DNA of 64,000 bases from assembly GCF_014490665.1 (NCBI RefSeq), contig NZ_CP061038.1:5133461-5197460 (forward strand). Reading direction: 5' to 3'. This DNA is from Sphingomonas alpina (GTDB lineage Bacteria > Pseudomonadota > Alphaproteobacteria > Sphingomonadales > Sphingomonadaceae). Positions 43,839 through 52,816 of the stretch are shown in pieces. Below the pieces are notes generated by a model. It was not told the origin of the DNA, made no database searches, and saw only the letters and a list, made by a program, of their open reading frames with translations. Position numbers and translations under genes: made by a program. How positions within the stretch are numbered: position 1 is the first letter of the stretch; every line of letters begins with the position of its first letter.

Positions 43839-44428
43839 CTGGCGATGAGGTGACTGACGGTCAGGCGACAGGCGGTCTCGCCGGCTGCACGGACGGCGAG
43901 CTGACCGCGCTCGCGCGTACCGGGCGGCAGGCGGCCTATGGCGAGCTGATGCGCCGTCACCGCGATACCGTCTACCGCATCGTCCGCGGCCAGATCGGCG
44001 ATGCCGATGAAGCGCTCGACGTGACGCAGAACAGCTTCATCGCGGCCTTTTCGGCACTTGCGCGCTATGATCGGACCCGGCCGTTTCGCGTCTGGGTCGC
44101 ACGGATCGCGATCAACAAATGCCATGACTGGGCGCGGCGGCGCGCCGTGCGGCGGTTCCTGACCTTCGCGGCGCCGCTCAGCGATGCGGAGCAGGTCGCC
44201 GACAGCGCCGTGCCGGCCGACACCATGCTGGCCGACAAGCAGGCGCTGGCGCGCACCATGCGTGCGATCGCCGGCCTCCCAGCCTCGCTGAAGGAGCCGC
44301 TCGTCCTGCACACGATCGACGAACTTTCCCAGGCGGAAACCGCCCAGATCCTCGGCATCAGCGAAAAGGCGGTCGAGATGCGCGTGTACCGGGCGCGGGC
44401 GAAACTGGAGAAAATGTTGAGGGGTTGA
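43835..44428 (+). CDS. ECF RNA polymerase sigma factor (CnrH-like)
   Basis: 197 aa, GTG start overlapping the sensor stop. Region 2 is visible as AAYGELMRRHRDTVYRIVRG and DADEALDVTQNSFIAAF (residues ~32-70), with RPFRVWVARIAINKCHDWAR as the -10-recognition part; region 4 is LPASLKEPLVLHTIDELSQAE followed by LGISEKAVEMRVYRARAKL. Order small membrane protein - sensor - sigma is that of cnrYXH in Cupriavidus. It should transcribe the promoters found before this operon, copCD and copAB. No anti-sigma gene follows. Confidence 0.9.
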   Translation: MTGDEVTDGQATGGLAGCTDGELTALARTGRQAAYGELMRRHRDTVYRIVRGQIGDADEALDVTQNSFIAAFSALARYDRTRPFRVWVARIAINKCHDWARRRAVRRFLTFAAPLSDAEQVADSAVPADTMLADKQALARTMRAIAGLPASLKEPLVLHTIDELSQAETAQILGISEKAVEMRVYRARAKLEKMLRG

Positions 44429-44444
44429 AGGACGGGCCGCGTAT
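44421..44444 (+). promoter_or_regulatory. Putative ECF-type promoter for copAB
   Basis: GGGGTTG, ten bases, CGCGTAT: the third occurrence of the motif seen at 43020 and 43071, with identical spacing. It overlaps the last two codons of the sigma gene and lies 45 bp before the copA start. Confidence 0.55.
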
Positions 44445-44488
44445 TCCAGTCCATAACCGCCACGACTTCCGGGACGATCGCAAAGACA

Positions 44489-46315
44489 ATGACGATATCC
44501 ATGCTCGATCGCCGTACCTTGCTGCGCGGCGCGGCGCTGGCCGGCGGCGGTGCTGCTCTCTCAAGCTGGTTTCCCGCCTGGGCGCAGCCGGTGTCGGCGG
44601 GCATCGCGGCAACGCTGCCGACCGTGGCGGGCACCGATATCTCGCTGCGCATCGCGCATCAGATGATGACCGTCGATGGTCGTCAAAGCCATGCGATCGG
44701 CATCAACGGCACTGTCCCCGCACCACTGGTGCGGCTGAGGGAAGGGACCACGGTCCGCCTGTCGGTCACCAATGATCTCGATGAGGACAGCTCGGTCCAC
44801 TGGCACGGGTTGCTGGTCCCGTTCCAGATGGACGGCGTGCCCGGGGTCAGCTTTCCCGGGATCAGGCCGCGCTCGACCTTCGTCTATGAATTTCCGGTCC
44901 GGCAATCGGGCACCTATTGGTATCACAGCCATTCCGGGTTGCAGGAGCAGATCGGACATTATGGCCCGATCGTGATCGACCCGGCCGGTGTGGATCCGAT
45001 CCAGTCGGACCGCGAACATGTGATTGTGCTGTCGGACCACAGCCCGCTTCACCCGCATATGATCTTCAAGAAGCTGAAGCAGCAGGGCGGCTATTTCAAT
45101 TACCAGAAGCAGACGCTGACCGATCTGATGAAAGGCAAGGATCAGCCGCTCAAGGACCGGTTGATGTGGGGCGGGATGCGGATGGATCCGACCGACATCT
45201 CCGACGTGACCGGCGCCGCCTACAGCTATCTGATCAACGGCCATGGCCCGCGCGACAATTGGACTGCCTTGTTCCGGCCCGGCGAGCGGGTGCGGCTGCG
45301 CTTCGTCAATGCGTCGGCCATGACGACGTTCAATGTGCGCATCCCGGGGCTCAGGCTGACCGTCGTCCAGGCCGACGGCCAGCCGGTGCGCCCGGTCACT
45401 GTCGACGAATTCCAGATCGCCATCGCGGAGACTTATGACGTGATCGTCGAGCCCGTCGAGGACCGCGCCTATACTTTGGTCGGCGAGGCGATCGACCGGT
45501 CGGGCATGGCGCGCGCCACGCTGGCACCGCGCGAGGGCATGACGGCTGTGGTGCCGCCGCTGCGTCGGCGTCCGCTCGCGACCATGAAGGACATGGGCAT
45601 GGGCGATATGGGCGCAGCACCGGTCGGCGGCGCAGACTGTCCGCCGGAACATGCGGCGATGGGCCATTGTACGCCGGCGCCAGCCGTGCCGATGGATCAT
45701 AGTGCGACAGCGGCCGGCGGCATGGCCGGCATGAATCATGGCGCCGGTGGCATGAATCACTCGATGCGAGATTTCTCCAATGCGGCCGGGGTCAGGAAGA
45801 GTCCGACAGTCCAGACCATCTCGCCCATGCCGATGGACCGCACCGGCGAACCCGGCCAGGGGCTCCAGGATGTCGGGCACAAGGTGCTGGTCTATCGCGA
45901 CCTGATGGCGGTCGATCGCAATCCGGACGTGCGCGCGCCCGACCGAGCGATGGAAATCCACCTCACCGGCAATATGGAACGTTATATGTGGGCGTTCGAC
46001 GGGGAGAAGCTCAGTGAGGTGAAGGACCCGATCCCGTTCCTCGAGAATGAGCGGGTCCGCGTCACCCTGGTGAACGACACGATGATGGGGCACCCGATCC
46101 ATCTGCACGGCCATTTCTTCGAGCTCGTCACCGGTCATGGCGACCATGCGCCGCGCAAGCATACGGTGCAGGTCCAGCCGGGCGGCAAGGTGACCTTCGA
46201 CGTCACCGCCGATGCGGTGGGCGACTGGGCGTTTCACTGCCACATGCTCTACCACATGCATGCCGGCATGATGCAGGTCGTGACGGTCCGCCCGCGCATG
46301 GGCGAGGCTGCATGA
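44489..46315 (+). CDS. copA: Copper resistance multicopper oxidase CopA
   Basis: 608 aa. Twin-arginine signal (DRRTLLRGAALAGGG) directs the folded enzyme to the periplasm. Copper-site motifs in order: HWHGLLVPFQMDGVPG (about residue 105), WYHSHSGLQEQIGHYGP (~145), HPIHLHGHFFELVTG (~535) and FHCHMLYHMHAGM (~580). A Met/His-rich segment (MGMGDMGAAP, MAGMNHGAGGMNHSM, ~370-425) is the usual extra copper-binding part. Function: oxidation and sequestration of Cu(I) in the periplasm. copB overlaps its stop. Start may also be the second ATG four codons in. Full length, all motifs intact. Confidence 0.95.
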   Translation: MTISMLDRRTLLRGAALAGGGAALSSWFPAWAQPVSAGIAATLPTVAGTDISLRIAHQMMTVDGRQSHAIGINGTVPAPLVRLREGTTVRLSVTNDLDEDSSVHWHGLLVPFQMDGVPGVSFPGIRPRSTFVYEFPVRQSGTYWYHSHSGLQEQIGHYGPIVIDPAGVDPIQSDREHVIVLSDHSPLHPHMIFKKLKQQGGYFNYQKQTLTDLMKGKDQPLKDRLMWGGMRMDPTDISDVTGAAYSYLINGHGPRDNWTALFRPGERVRLRFVNASAMTTFNVRIPGLRLTVVQADGQPVRPVTVDEFQIAIAETYDVIVEPVEDRAYTLVGEAIDRSGMARATLAPREGMTAVVPPLRRRPLATMKDMGMGDMGAAPVGGADCPPEHAAMGHCTPAPAVPMDHSATAAGGMAGMNHGAGGMNHSMRDFSNAAGVRKSPTVQTISPMPMDRTGEPGQGLQDVGHKVLVYRDLMAVDRNPDVRAPDRAMEIHLTGNMERYMWAFDGEKLSEVKDPIPFLENERVRVTLVNDTMMGHPIHLHGHFFELVTGHGDHAPRKHTVQVQPGGKVTFDVTADAVGDWAFHCHMLYHMHAGMMQVVTVRPRMGEAA

Positions 46316-47406
46316 AGACGCTGCTCCTTCTCGCTGGGGCGTCGCTGATCATGCTTGCCGCGCCTGCGCGCGCGCAGACCATGGATCATTCGATGCATGG
46401 GATGACGATGCCCGCGAAACCAGCTGCAAAAGCGAGACCCAAGTCCAAAGCCGGGCCGGCGGCGAAGAAATCCACTCCTGCCGGGGCGGCCATACCGGTG
46501 CCGGCAGCGAACCCTGCGAAGCCGCCGCCGGGACAGGACATGCCGCCCATGCCGATGCCGCAGACAGCACCGGCCGAGGACCCGCACGCCGGCCATGTCA
46601 TGCCAAACGCTCCGCTCGCGAGCCCGGACACGCCCGCGCCCGGCTCGGGCGGTACCGCGCTGCCGGCAGGCGATGCCTCGGCGCCCGCTGCGTCGGAGGC
46701 CAATTATGCCGATACCGTCTGGGGCAGCGAGACCATGGCCGCTTCGCGCCGGCAGTTGCGGCGCGAACATGGCGGCGGCACTTTTTCGCAGGTGATGTTC
46801 AACCTGGCGGAATATCAGGTGCGCGACGGTCGTGACGGATTTCGCTGGGACGGCGAAGGCTGGTTCGGCGGCGATATCAACCGGCTGGTGGTGAAGTCGG
46901 AAGGCTCGGGCGGCTTTGGCGAAGGCGTCAAGGACGCCGAGATCCAGGCGCTCTACAGCCGCGCGATCGGTCCCTATTTCAACCTTCAGGCGGGCGTGCG
47001 GCACGACATCATGCCAAACCCGTCGCGCACTTATGCGACGGTTGGGTTCGAGGGGCTCGCCCCTTACTGGTTCGAGGTCGAAGGCGCGCTGTTCCTGTCC
47101 GACAGGGGCGATCTGCTCGCCCGGGTCGAGGGCTATTATGACCAACGCATCACTCAGCGGCTGGTCCTCCAGCCAAGGGCCGAGCTGAATTTCGCCGCGC
47201 AGGATGTGCCGGAGACCGGCACCGGCGCGGGGTTGAGCGATGTCGAACTCGGCCTGCGCCTGCGCTATGAGGTCACCCGTGAATTCGCGCCCTATATCGG
47301 CGTCTCATGGGATCGCCGCATCGGCGACACGGCGCGCTATGCGCGGATTGCGGGTGAGGGGGCTGGGGCGACCAGCTTCGTGATTGGCGTGCGGACCTGG
47401 TTCTGA
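46312..47406 (+). CDS. copB: Copper resistance protein B (outer membrane)
   Basis: 364 aa, ATGA overlap with copA. Signal peptide (KTLLLLAGASLIMLAAPARA) then a Met/His/Pro/Ala-rich region (MDHSMHGMTMPAKP, DMPPMPMPQTAPAEDPHAGH; ~22-110) and a C-terminal beta-barrel domain (RWDGEGWFGGDINRLVVKSE, GPYFNLQAGVRHDI, WFEVEGALFLSDRGDLLARVE) ending in phenylalanine, as expected for an outer-membrane protein. It binds copper at the cell surface and acts with CopA. The Met-rich N-terminal part is longer than in many homologues. Confidence 0.93.
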   Translation: MKTLLLLAGASLIMLAAPARAQTMDHSMHGMTMPAKPAAKARPKSKAGPAAKKSTPAGAAIPVPAANPAKPPPGQDMPPMPMPQTAPAEDPHAGHVMPNAPLASPDTPAPGSGGTALPAGDASAPAASEANYADTVWGSETMAASRRQLRREHGGGTFSQVMFNLAEYQVRDGRDGFRWDGEGWFGGDINRLVVKSEGSGGFGEGVKDAEIQALYSRAIGPYFNLQAGVRHDIMPNPSRTYATVGFEGLAPYWFEVEGALFLSDRGDLLARVEGYYDQRITQRLVLQPRAELNFAAQDVPETGTGAGLSDVELGLRLRYEVTREFAPYIGVSWDRRIGDTARYARIAGEGAGATSFVIGVRTWF

Positions 47407-47467
47407 CGCTTTAACCACCAGCTCAGGACTAACACCAACTCGGGTTGATGCTTATTCAATCTTCCAT

Positions 47468-47578
47468 CTGCTTCCCCGGTGAAGGCCGGGGTCCCGTTGG
47501 CAAGCATTTGTTGGCCTGGCACTTCGCGTTGTCACCTCGACCTTCTCGACTGGCCCCCGGGCCTTCGCCGGGAAGCAG
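47468..47578. repeat. REP-like inverted repeat
   Basis: Arms at 47468-47491 and 47555-47578 are near-perfect inverted copies of a GC-rich 24-mer (core CCGG-GAAGGCC / GGCCTTC-CCGG). It sits between convergent genes copB and the dehydrogenase and may also terminate transcription on both sides. Confidence 0.7.
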
Positions 47579-47675
47579 TGAAGTTGGGTCAGCAGCAACG
47601 CTGTTTGGTATAACTCCTGTGCGAGTGGAATCAGTGCAAAAGCGCGATGGAGGTCCAGCGGCTGGCCTCGTCGCG

Positions 47676-48551
47676 TCAGGTCGGCTTTCCGGCCTCGTGA
47701 AAGGCCGTGACGACCGCCGCCATATCCTGCTCGCCATGCCCCGCGGCAAGGACGGTTTCGAACAAGCGCCTGCTTTCGGTAAGTAGCGGCACCGGCGCAC
47801 GGGCGGTCGCGGCGGCTTCGGCGACAAGGGCTGCGTTCTTGCACACATCCCGGATCGCTGCCTGTGGCCCGAAGTCGTCCCGCACCATCTTGGCAAGCTT
47901 GGCGGCCGCGATATCGCTGCGCAGCGGGCCGGATGTGATGACCTGTTCGAACAATCCCAGATCCAGGCCAAGCGAACCGGCCAGCGCCGCGGCTTCACCG
48001 AGCGCAGCGACCGTCGCGACCAGGTAGAGGTTCACCGCCAGCTTCATCGCCATGGCGGACGGCACGGCGCCGGTTTCGACCATCTCCCGGCACATCGGGA
48101 CGAACAGCGGGCGCGCGCGCGCCACGGCGTCGGGATCGCCGGCCAGCATCGCCACCAGCGCGCCGGATTGTGCGGGCAGGCGCGAGCCGGAGACGGGCGC
48201 CTCCACGAAACTGCCGCCCGCCCCCCGGATGTCCGCCTCGAGCGCCTGCGAATAAGCGAGCGAATGCGTTCCCATATTGACGATCAGGTGCCCGCCGACG
48301 CGGGCCGCGAAACTCGCCCCGCCACGATCCAGTATCAGGTCGGTCGCCTGATCGTTCGCCAGCATCAGGATCACGGTGTCGCACGCTTCGAACAGCGCCG
48401 CAGGGGTATCGGCCACCACGGCGCCGAGTGCTCGCAACGCGTCGTACGGACGCGGCGACCGGTTGTAGACAGTGAGGTCGAGCCCGGCGCGGCACAGATT
48501 GGCGGCCATCGGCTCGCCCATCAGGCCCAGTCCTGCAAATCCTGTTGGCAT
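47676..48551 (-). CDS. NAD(P)-dependent beta-hydroxyacid dehydrogenase (3-hydroxyisobutyrate dehydrogenase family)
   Basis: 291 aa from ATG 48551; the frame extends upstream but without a better start. N-terminal Rossmann motif FAGLGLMGEPMAANL (G-x-G-x-x-G-x-P/M), substrate-binding EAPVSGSRLPAQSG at about residue 117, and catalytic lysine in AMAMKLAVNLYL (~170). These define the 3-hydroxyisobutyrate/tartronate-semialdehyde reductase superfamily; the exact substrate cannot be told. C-terminal all-helical dimerisation domain present. Neighbours give no pathway hint. Confidence 0.87.
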   Translation of the reverse strand: MPTGFAGLGLMGEPMAANLCRAGLDLTVYNRSPRPYDALRALGAVVADTPAALFEACDTVILMLANDQATDLILDRGGASFAARVGGHLIVNMGTHSLAYSQALEADIRGAGGSFVEAPVSGSRLPAQSGALVAMLAGDPDAVARARPLFVPMCREMVETGAVPSAMAMKLAVNLYLVATVAALGEAAALAGSLGLDLGLFEQVITSGPLRSDIAAAKLAKMVRDDFGPQAAIRDVCKNAALVAEAAATARAPVPLLTESRRLFETVLAAGHGEQDMAAVVTAFHEAGKPT

Positions 48552-48663
48552 GCCGTGCTGGTAATCCGCCGGCAGCGGTCCGGATAGTGGTGAATTGCCG
48601 GCCCAGGCGGTTATCTTGCCGAACCCATTCCGGCCTGCTCCCGGGTCGAGATCGAAAATCGGC

Positions 48664-49263
48664 TCAGGTCGTGACGCCGAGCGCGCCGGCAACGCGCATT
48701 CTGCGCTCCACCACTCGTGCGGCCGCGCGCGCGATGAACCCATGCACCTGTTGCCATGGGCTGCCCGCATCGAGAGGGTCGTGATCTACGACCATATCGA
48801 GAATCGCGCCGCCCCATCCTTCCGCCAACAGGGTCAGTGGCTCGAGATCATTGCGTCGCGCATCGCCATCGAAGATCGCCGAGGGGAAAGGGAGCACGAT
48901 CGACGGCGAGGCGAATTTCTCCGCGACCGCGAGGTCGCCGCCATGGCCGAGCGGATCGAGCAGCACGGCGCCCGCGACGCGCGACACATAGGAAGAGGGG
49001 GAGAGCCGCGCCCACCAGGCGGTGGCGAAGCAACTTGCGCCGCTGGCCACGAGCAGGACGGGCCGTTCGGCCGCGCGCACCGCTTCATCGAGCCGCACCG
49101 CCCAGAGATTGCGCTGCGAGTCCGTATCCGCGGCATAGTCGACATGAGAATCCCCGAGCCATGCCAGGCCCGGCAGCGCACGCCGGGAAAATCCCCGATT
49201 CCGCCGATCGCCGGTGGTGATCACGGAAAACCGATCGTTGGCAGGCAAAGTGATCGCGGTCAT
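48664..49263 (-). CDS. Small alpha/beta hydrolase (RBBP9/YdeN family)
   Basis: 199 aa from ATG 49263, with GGAGAGG seven bases upstream on the minus strand. The order WLGDSHVD..., PVLLVASGASCFATAWWA (nucleophile elbow region, residues ~85-103), VAGAVLLDPLG, and the late VVDHDPLDAGSPWQ fit RBBP9/YdeN serine hydrolases. The elbow here reads S-G-A-S-C rather than the usual H-S-L-G, so the nucleophile assignment (Ser in GASC) is tentative. Separate transcription unit; substrate unknown. Confidence 0.65.
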   Translation of the reverse strand: MTAITLPANDRFSVITTGDRRNRGFSRRALPGLAWLGDSHVDYAADTDSQRNLWAVRLDEAVRAAERPVLLVASGASCFATAWWARLSPSSYVSRVAGAVLLDPLGHGGDLAVAEKFASPSIVLPFPSAIFDGDARRNDLEPLTLLAEGWGGAILDMVVDHDPLDAGSPWQQVHGFIARAAARVVERRMRVAGALGVTT

Positions 49264-49484
49264 CACGCCTCTCCCGAAAGCGCCTCTTTTTTCCGAAAAC
49301 TGTCGAGTCGCGGGCCAGTTTATTCCCACTATATGGCTATGCAATAGCGCTGCGCCGGAGAGGTGTCGGGGGGCGATGAGCTGGCTCCGCCTGGTTCTCG
49401 CCAGGCAGCTCAAAACCGGCCGGCCGCATCCGTCGCCGGTCAGCCATTAGGAAGTGAGTAACCATGCGCCGCTAACGGTTGCGC

Positions 49485-51023
49485 ATGTTCATGGCGCGGA
49501 TTTCCCAGGGCGGCGCATTTCCGGTGAAGCGGCCCGCTCTCGCGGCCGCGCGCCGCCGCGACATGCTGATCATTGCCGGCGTGCTGCTGATCGCGGCCTT
49601 GTTCCTGTTTCTCGATGTGCGGCCCCTGCCGATCCTGCTGTGGGATGAATCGCGCAACATCGTCAACGCGCTGGAAATGAACCGCGGCGGGTTCGGCCTG
49701 GTCACCACCTATCGCGACGCGCCCGATCTTTGGAACACCAAGCCGCCCCTGCTGATCTGGCTGATGGTCGCGAGCGTGCGGTTGTCCGGGGAGTCGGAAT
49801 GGGCACTGCGCCTGCCCGGCATGATCGCGACATTGGGCACGCTGACCATCGTCATGCTGTTCGTGCGGCGGACCACCGGATCGGCCTGGACTGCGGCGCT
49901 GGCCGCGTTGCTGCTCGCCGCCAGCCCCGGCCTGTTCGGCGAACATGGCGCGCGAACGGCGGATTATGATTCGCTGCTGATCTTCTTTTCCACCGCGTAT
50001 CTGCTGTTGCTGTTCGGCGCGATTCATCGCCGCCGCCCGGCGGGGTGGGGCCTGGCGCTGATCGGCCTGTGCGTGGTCGGCGCGATCCTGACCAAGAGCG
50101 TCGCCGGCGTCATTCCCGGCCTCGGCGCCGGCCTGTATCTGGTGCTGACCCGCCGCGTGCCGAGGCTTTGGCAGGGTTGGGGATATATGGTCACGGGCGT
50201 CGCGATCGCCGGCGCGGTCGCCCTGTTCCTGCTGGTCCGCGACATCGGAACCCCGGGATATCTGCTGGCAAGCTGGCACAATGATATCGGTGGCCGCTTT
50301 GCGGAATCGCTGATCGGCGATCGCAAGCCCGCGACCTTCTATCTCTCGATCCTGTGGGCGGGCTATTTCGCCGCTCCGCTGCTGCTGGTCCTTGCACCTG
50401 TCGCACTGACCCTGACCAGCGGGCGGTCGCGCGCCGCCTTGCTCTACAGCCTGTCGATCGCCGTCACCTTGCTGGTGGTGATCTCGCTCGCGGCATCGAA
50501 GCTGCACCATTATGTCCTGCCCGCGCTGCCGTTCATGGCGATTGCCGCCGCGATCACCCTGCGCGCGATCGTGCTGCGCCTGATCGCCGCCCATGCTGCC
50601 GGCAATCCGCGCCACCGGATCCGCGCCGCCGCCTTGCTGCTGGTCGGGGTCTTCTCGTTGTTCAGCGCAGTGCAAAGCGCCATCGCGCGCCGCTATCTGA
50701 TCGATGCGCCGTATGAAGGCAGGGAATCGGGCCGCTACGGCGTTCTGTTCGATCGCCTGGCGCGGCAGCAGCATCCGATCACTGTGGTCGATCCCGGCTT
50801 CGTGCGCGACGAGGACCGGCACTATACCCCCGTTCTGCTTGCCTATCGCCTGCTCTGGCAGGGCCGGGGCGTGTCGATCGGCTGGGCCACGGCGTTGGAC
50901 GGCAGCGTCATCGCCGGGTCCGGCGTGATTGCCAGTTGCGACCGCGAGATCGTCGCGCTGCTGCTGAAGCGGGGTCCCGACATCGGCGGCGTCGCGGGGT
51001 GCGCCGCGATCGTCCGTCGCTAG
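49485..51023 (+). CDS. Glycosyltransferase family 39 / ArnT-like membrane protein
   Basis: 512 aa from ATG 49485 (ATG 49491 is equally possible; the TTG at 49479 less so). About eleven hydrophobic segments. The early periplasmic loop WDESRNIVNALEMNRGG carries the D-E pair typical of GT39/GT83 (PMT/ArnT) enzymes, followed by YRDAPDLWNTKPPLLIWLM, the K-P-P-L motif. Such enzymes transfer sugars from polyprenyl-phosphate donors to lipid A or proteins. The C-terminal ~120 residues form a soluble periplasmic domain. Converges with the diguanylate cyclase gene, stops 7 bp apart. Confidence 0.86.
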   Translation: MFMARISQGGAFPVKRPALAAARRRDMLIIAGVLLIAALFLFLDVRPLPILLWDESRNIVNALEMNRGGFGLVTTYRDAPDLWNTKPPLLIWLMVASVRLSGESEWALRLPGMIATLGTLTIVMLFVRRTTGSAWTAALAALLLAASPGLFGEHGARTADYDSLLIFFSTAYLLLLFGAIHRRRPAGWGLALIGLCVVGAILTKSVAGVIPGLGAGLYLVLTRRVPRLWQGWGYMVTGVAIAGAVALFLLVRDIGTPGYLLASWHNDIGGRFAESLIGDRKPATFYLSILWAGYFAAPLLLVLAPVALTLTSGRSRAALLYSLSIAVTLLVVISLAASKLHHYVLPALPFMAIAAAITLRAIVLRLIAAHAAGNPRHRIRAAALLLVGVFSLFSAVQSAIARRYLIDAPYEGRESGRYGVLFDRLARQQHPITVVDPGFVRDEDRHYTPVLLAYRLLWQGRGVSIGWATALDGSVIAGSGVIASCDREIVALLLKRGPDIGGVAGCAAIVRR

Positions 51024-51030
51024 CTTCCGC

Positions 51031-52026
51031 TCAGGCGGCCAGGCTCCACCGTCCCCGGCCGGCACCCTTGGCGACATACAGCGCCGCATCGGCCTGGACC
51101 ATCATCTCATGCAGGGTGACGGCTCGCCCGGATGAGCAGGCGATGCCGACGCTCGCGCCGACATAGGCCTGCAATCCCTTGATCTGGAACGCCGATCCAA
51201 GCTCGGTGACGATCCGCCGGGCGATCGCTTCGGCCTGGGTACAGTCCGCGTCGAACAGGATCACGCCGAACTCGTCACCGCCGACCCGCGCGACATAATC
51301 GCCCTCGCGCACCTGCAACGGCAATCTTTTGCCCACTTCGCACAGCACCAGGTCGCCGGCGGTGTGGCCAAGCCCGTCATTGATGCGCTTGAAATTGTCC
51401 AGGTCGACCAGCAACAGGCTGGTGTGCCGCGTGCCGATCGGCGTGGCCAGCATCTCCTCGAAGCCGCGGCGGTTGTATAATCCGGTGAGATGGTCGCGCA
51501 CCACCAGCTCGCGCAGCTTGGCATTGGCCTCCTGCAATTCCAGGCCGACGCGGCGGCGCTCGCTCAGATCGACGATCTCGGAAATGAACTGGATCGGTGT
51601 CCCGTCTTCCTCGCGCACCACCGTCGCGCTCAGCAGGACGTGCAGGATGGCGCCGTCGCGGCGCAGATAACGCTTCTCCATCTGATAGGAATCGCGTTCG
51701 CCGCGCATCACGCCTTCGAACAGATGCAGGTCGGCCGCGATGTCGTGAGGATGCGTGAAGTCGGAGAAGTGCATGCCGACCATCTCGCCGGTCGAATAGC
51801 CGAGCATCGCCGCGAATGAGGTGTTCACTTCGACGCACAGGCCGGTCACGCTGATGATCGCCTTGCCGATCGCGGCGGCATGGAAGCTGGCCCGGAACAT
51901 CTGCCGGCTGGTGCGAAGCTCCCGCTCCAGCATGCCGACCCCCTGCATGACGCCCATTCTGATCCTGTTGCTGGGGCGTTGGCCCGCGTACGATCCCACG
52001 ACCCCTGTGTGTGATCCCGGTACCAT
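51031..52026 (-). CDS. PAS domain diguanylate cyclase (GGDEF)
   Basis: 331 aa from ATG 52026; a start at internal MGVMQGVGMLEREL is possible. A PAS/PAC sensor (FHAAAIGKAIISVTG, SFAAMLGYSTGEMVG, then RRDGAILHVLLSATVVRE; ~45-165) is joined by a short coiled coil (LQEANAKLRELVVRDHLTGL) to a GGDEF domain with intact RVGGDEFGVIL. A product-inhibition I-site RxxD (REGD) lies five residues before GGDEF, so the enzyme should make c-di-GMP and be feedback-controlled. No membrane segment: a cytoplasmic sensor. Confidence 0.92.
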   Translation of the reverse strand: MVPGSHTGVVGSYAGQRPSNRIRMGVMQGVGMLERELRTSRQMFRASFHAAAIGKAIISVTGLCVEVNTSFAAMLGYSTGEMVGMHFSDFTHPHDIAADLHLFEGVMRGERDSYQMEKRYLRRDGAILHVLLSATVVREEDGTPIQFISEIVDLSERRRVGLELQEANAKLRELVVRDHLTGLYNRRGFEEMLATPIGTRHTSLLLVDLDNFKRINDGLGHTAGDLVLCEVGKRLPLQVREGDYVARVGGDEFGVILFDADCTQAEAIARRIVTELGSAFQIKGLQAYVGASVGIACSSGRAVTLHEMMVQADAALYVAKGAGRGRWSLAA

Positions 52027-52087
52027 AGTAACCGGGTTCGGTTAACGATTGTTTTCCCCGGTCTGGGTATCTCGCATAGGAGGGGGC

Positions 52088-52309
52088 ATGGAACGGGAAA
52101 TCGCTCGAACGCGCTGCACGACGGAGGATCACTCGACCGTCATGGTGATCGAGTATCAGCATGTCGCCGCGCCCGTGCCCGGTGCGCCCGCCCGCGACTA
52201 TCCCGGCGCCCGCCGCCTGGCGCTCGCGAGCGGGGAGGCGGTGCGCTACATCGACGCACGGACTTTCGAGGTGATCGGCAGCGGCGAGCTGCTGCACCGG
52301 CTCGATTGA
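52088..52309 (+). CDS. Small hypothetical protein (73 aa)
   Basis: ATG 52088 with GGAGGGGG directly upstream, divergent from the cyclase gene. Not recognised. Moderately basic; the end (RRLALASGEAVRYIDARTFE, VIGSGELLHRLD) looks like a small beta-hairpin domain. No membrane segment. Supported by the strong ribosome site and codon usage only. Confidence 0.6.
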   Translation: MEREIARTRCTTEDHSTVMVIEYQHVAAPVPGAPARDYPGARRLALASGEAVRYIDARTFEVIGSGELLHRLD

Positions 52310-52339
52310 ACGAAGCCGGTGCATCGCTTTGATGGCAGG

Positions 52340-52816
52340 TCAGCGCCGTATCAGCACGATGATGTACAGCAGCGCGGAGAGGGTCGGCAGGATCGTGCGG
52401 ACATGGTTCCATAACACCCAGTCGCGCAGATAGGTCTGCCACACCGCGACGATCTCGGTCGGCGGTGCGGCGGCGAGCTGGTTGTTCAGCGGCACGTTGA
52501 ACATCATCGTCACGCCGAAACAGCCGATCACATAGATCAGGCTCGCGGCCAGGATGAGTTTCGAGTCGAGCGCGGCGAAGGAGAAGAGCGACCAGCCGGC
52601 AAGGCCCAGGCACAACAGGGTCGCGCCCATGAACAGGATCATGAACGGGGCCATGACCGCGGTCACGTTGATCCCGTTCATGGCATTGGCGCCCTGCTCT
52701 GGCGGGATACGGCCAAGGCCCGCCATCACGAAGGAGGAAAAGGCGTAGAACACGCCCGCATTGAGCGCGGTGGCGATGGCTGCGACGATCAGCAGCAGCG
52801 ACGGGATGGTCTTCAT
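52340..52816 (-). CDS. DUF1772 domain membrane protein (anthrone-oxygenase-like)
   Basis: 158 aa from ATG 52816, which overlaps the stop of the upstream oxidoreductase gene. Four hydrophobic segments (IPSLLLIVAAIATALNAGVF, PFMILFMGATLLCLGLAGW, LILAASLIYVIGCFGVTMMF, ILPTLSALLYIIVLI) and the motif FNVPLNNQLA followed by W-x-x-Y...W-V-x-W-N-H-V-R-T fit DUF1772, a family including anthrone oxygenases. In bacteria it often travels with NmrA-type reductases, as here, under a TetR regulator. Confidence 0.85.
   Translation of the reverse strand: MKTIPSLLLIVAAIATALNAGVFYAFSSFVMAGLGRIPPEQGANAMNGINVTAVMAPFMILFMGATLLCLGLAGWSLFSFAALDSKLILAASLIYVIGCFGVTMMFNVPLNNQLAAAPPTEIVAVWQTYLRDWVLWNHVRTILPTLSALLYIIVLIRR

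Noticed and set aside
44561..46261. 566-codon minus-strand frame
   Set aside because: Antisense to copA with all multicopper oxidase motifs on the plus strand.
49440..51089. 549-codon minus-strand frame, Gln/Asp/Arg-rich
   Set aside because: Antisense to the GT39 membrane protein; low-complexity composition is a shadow effect.
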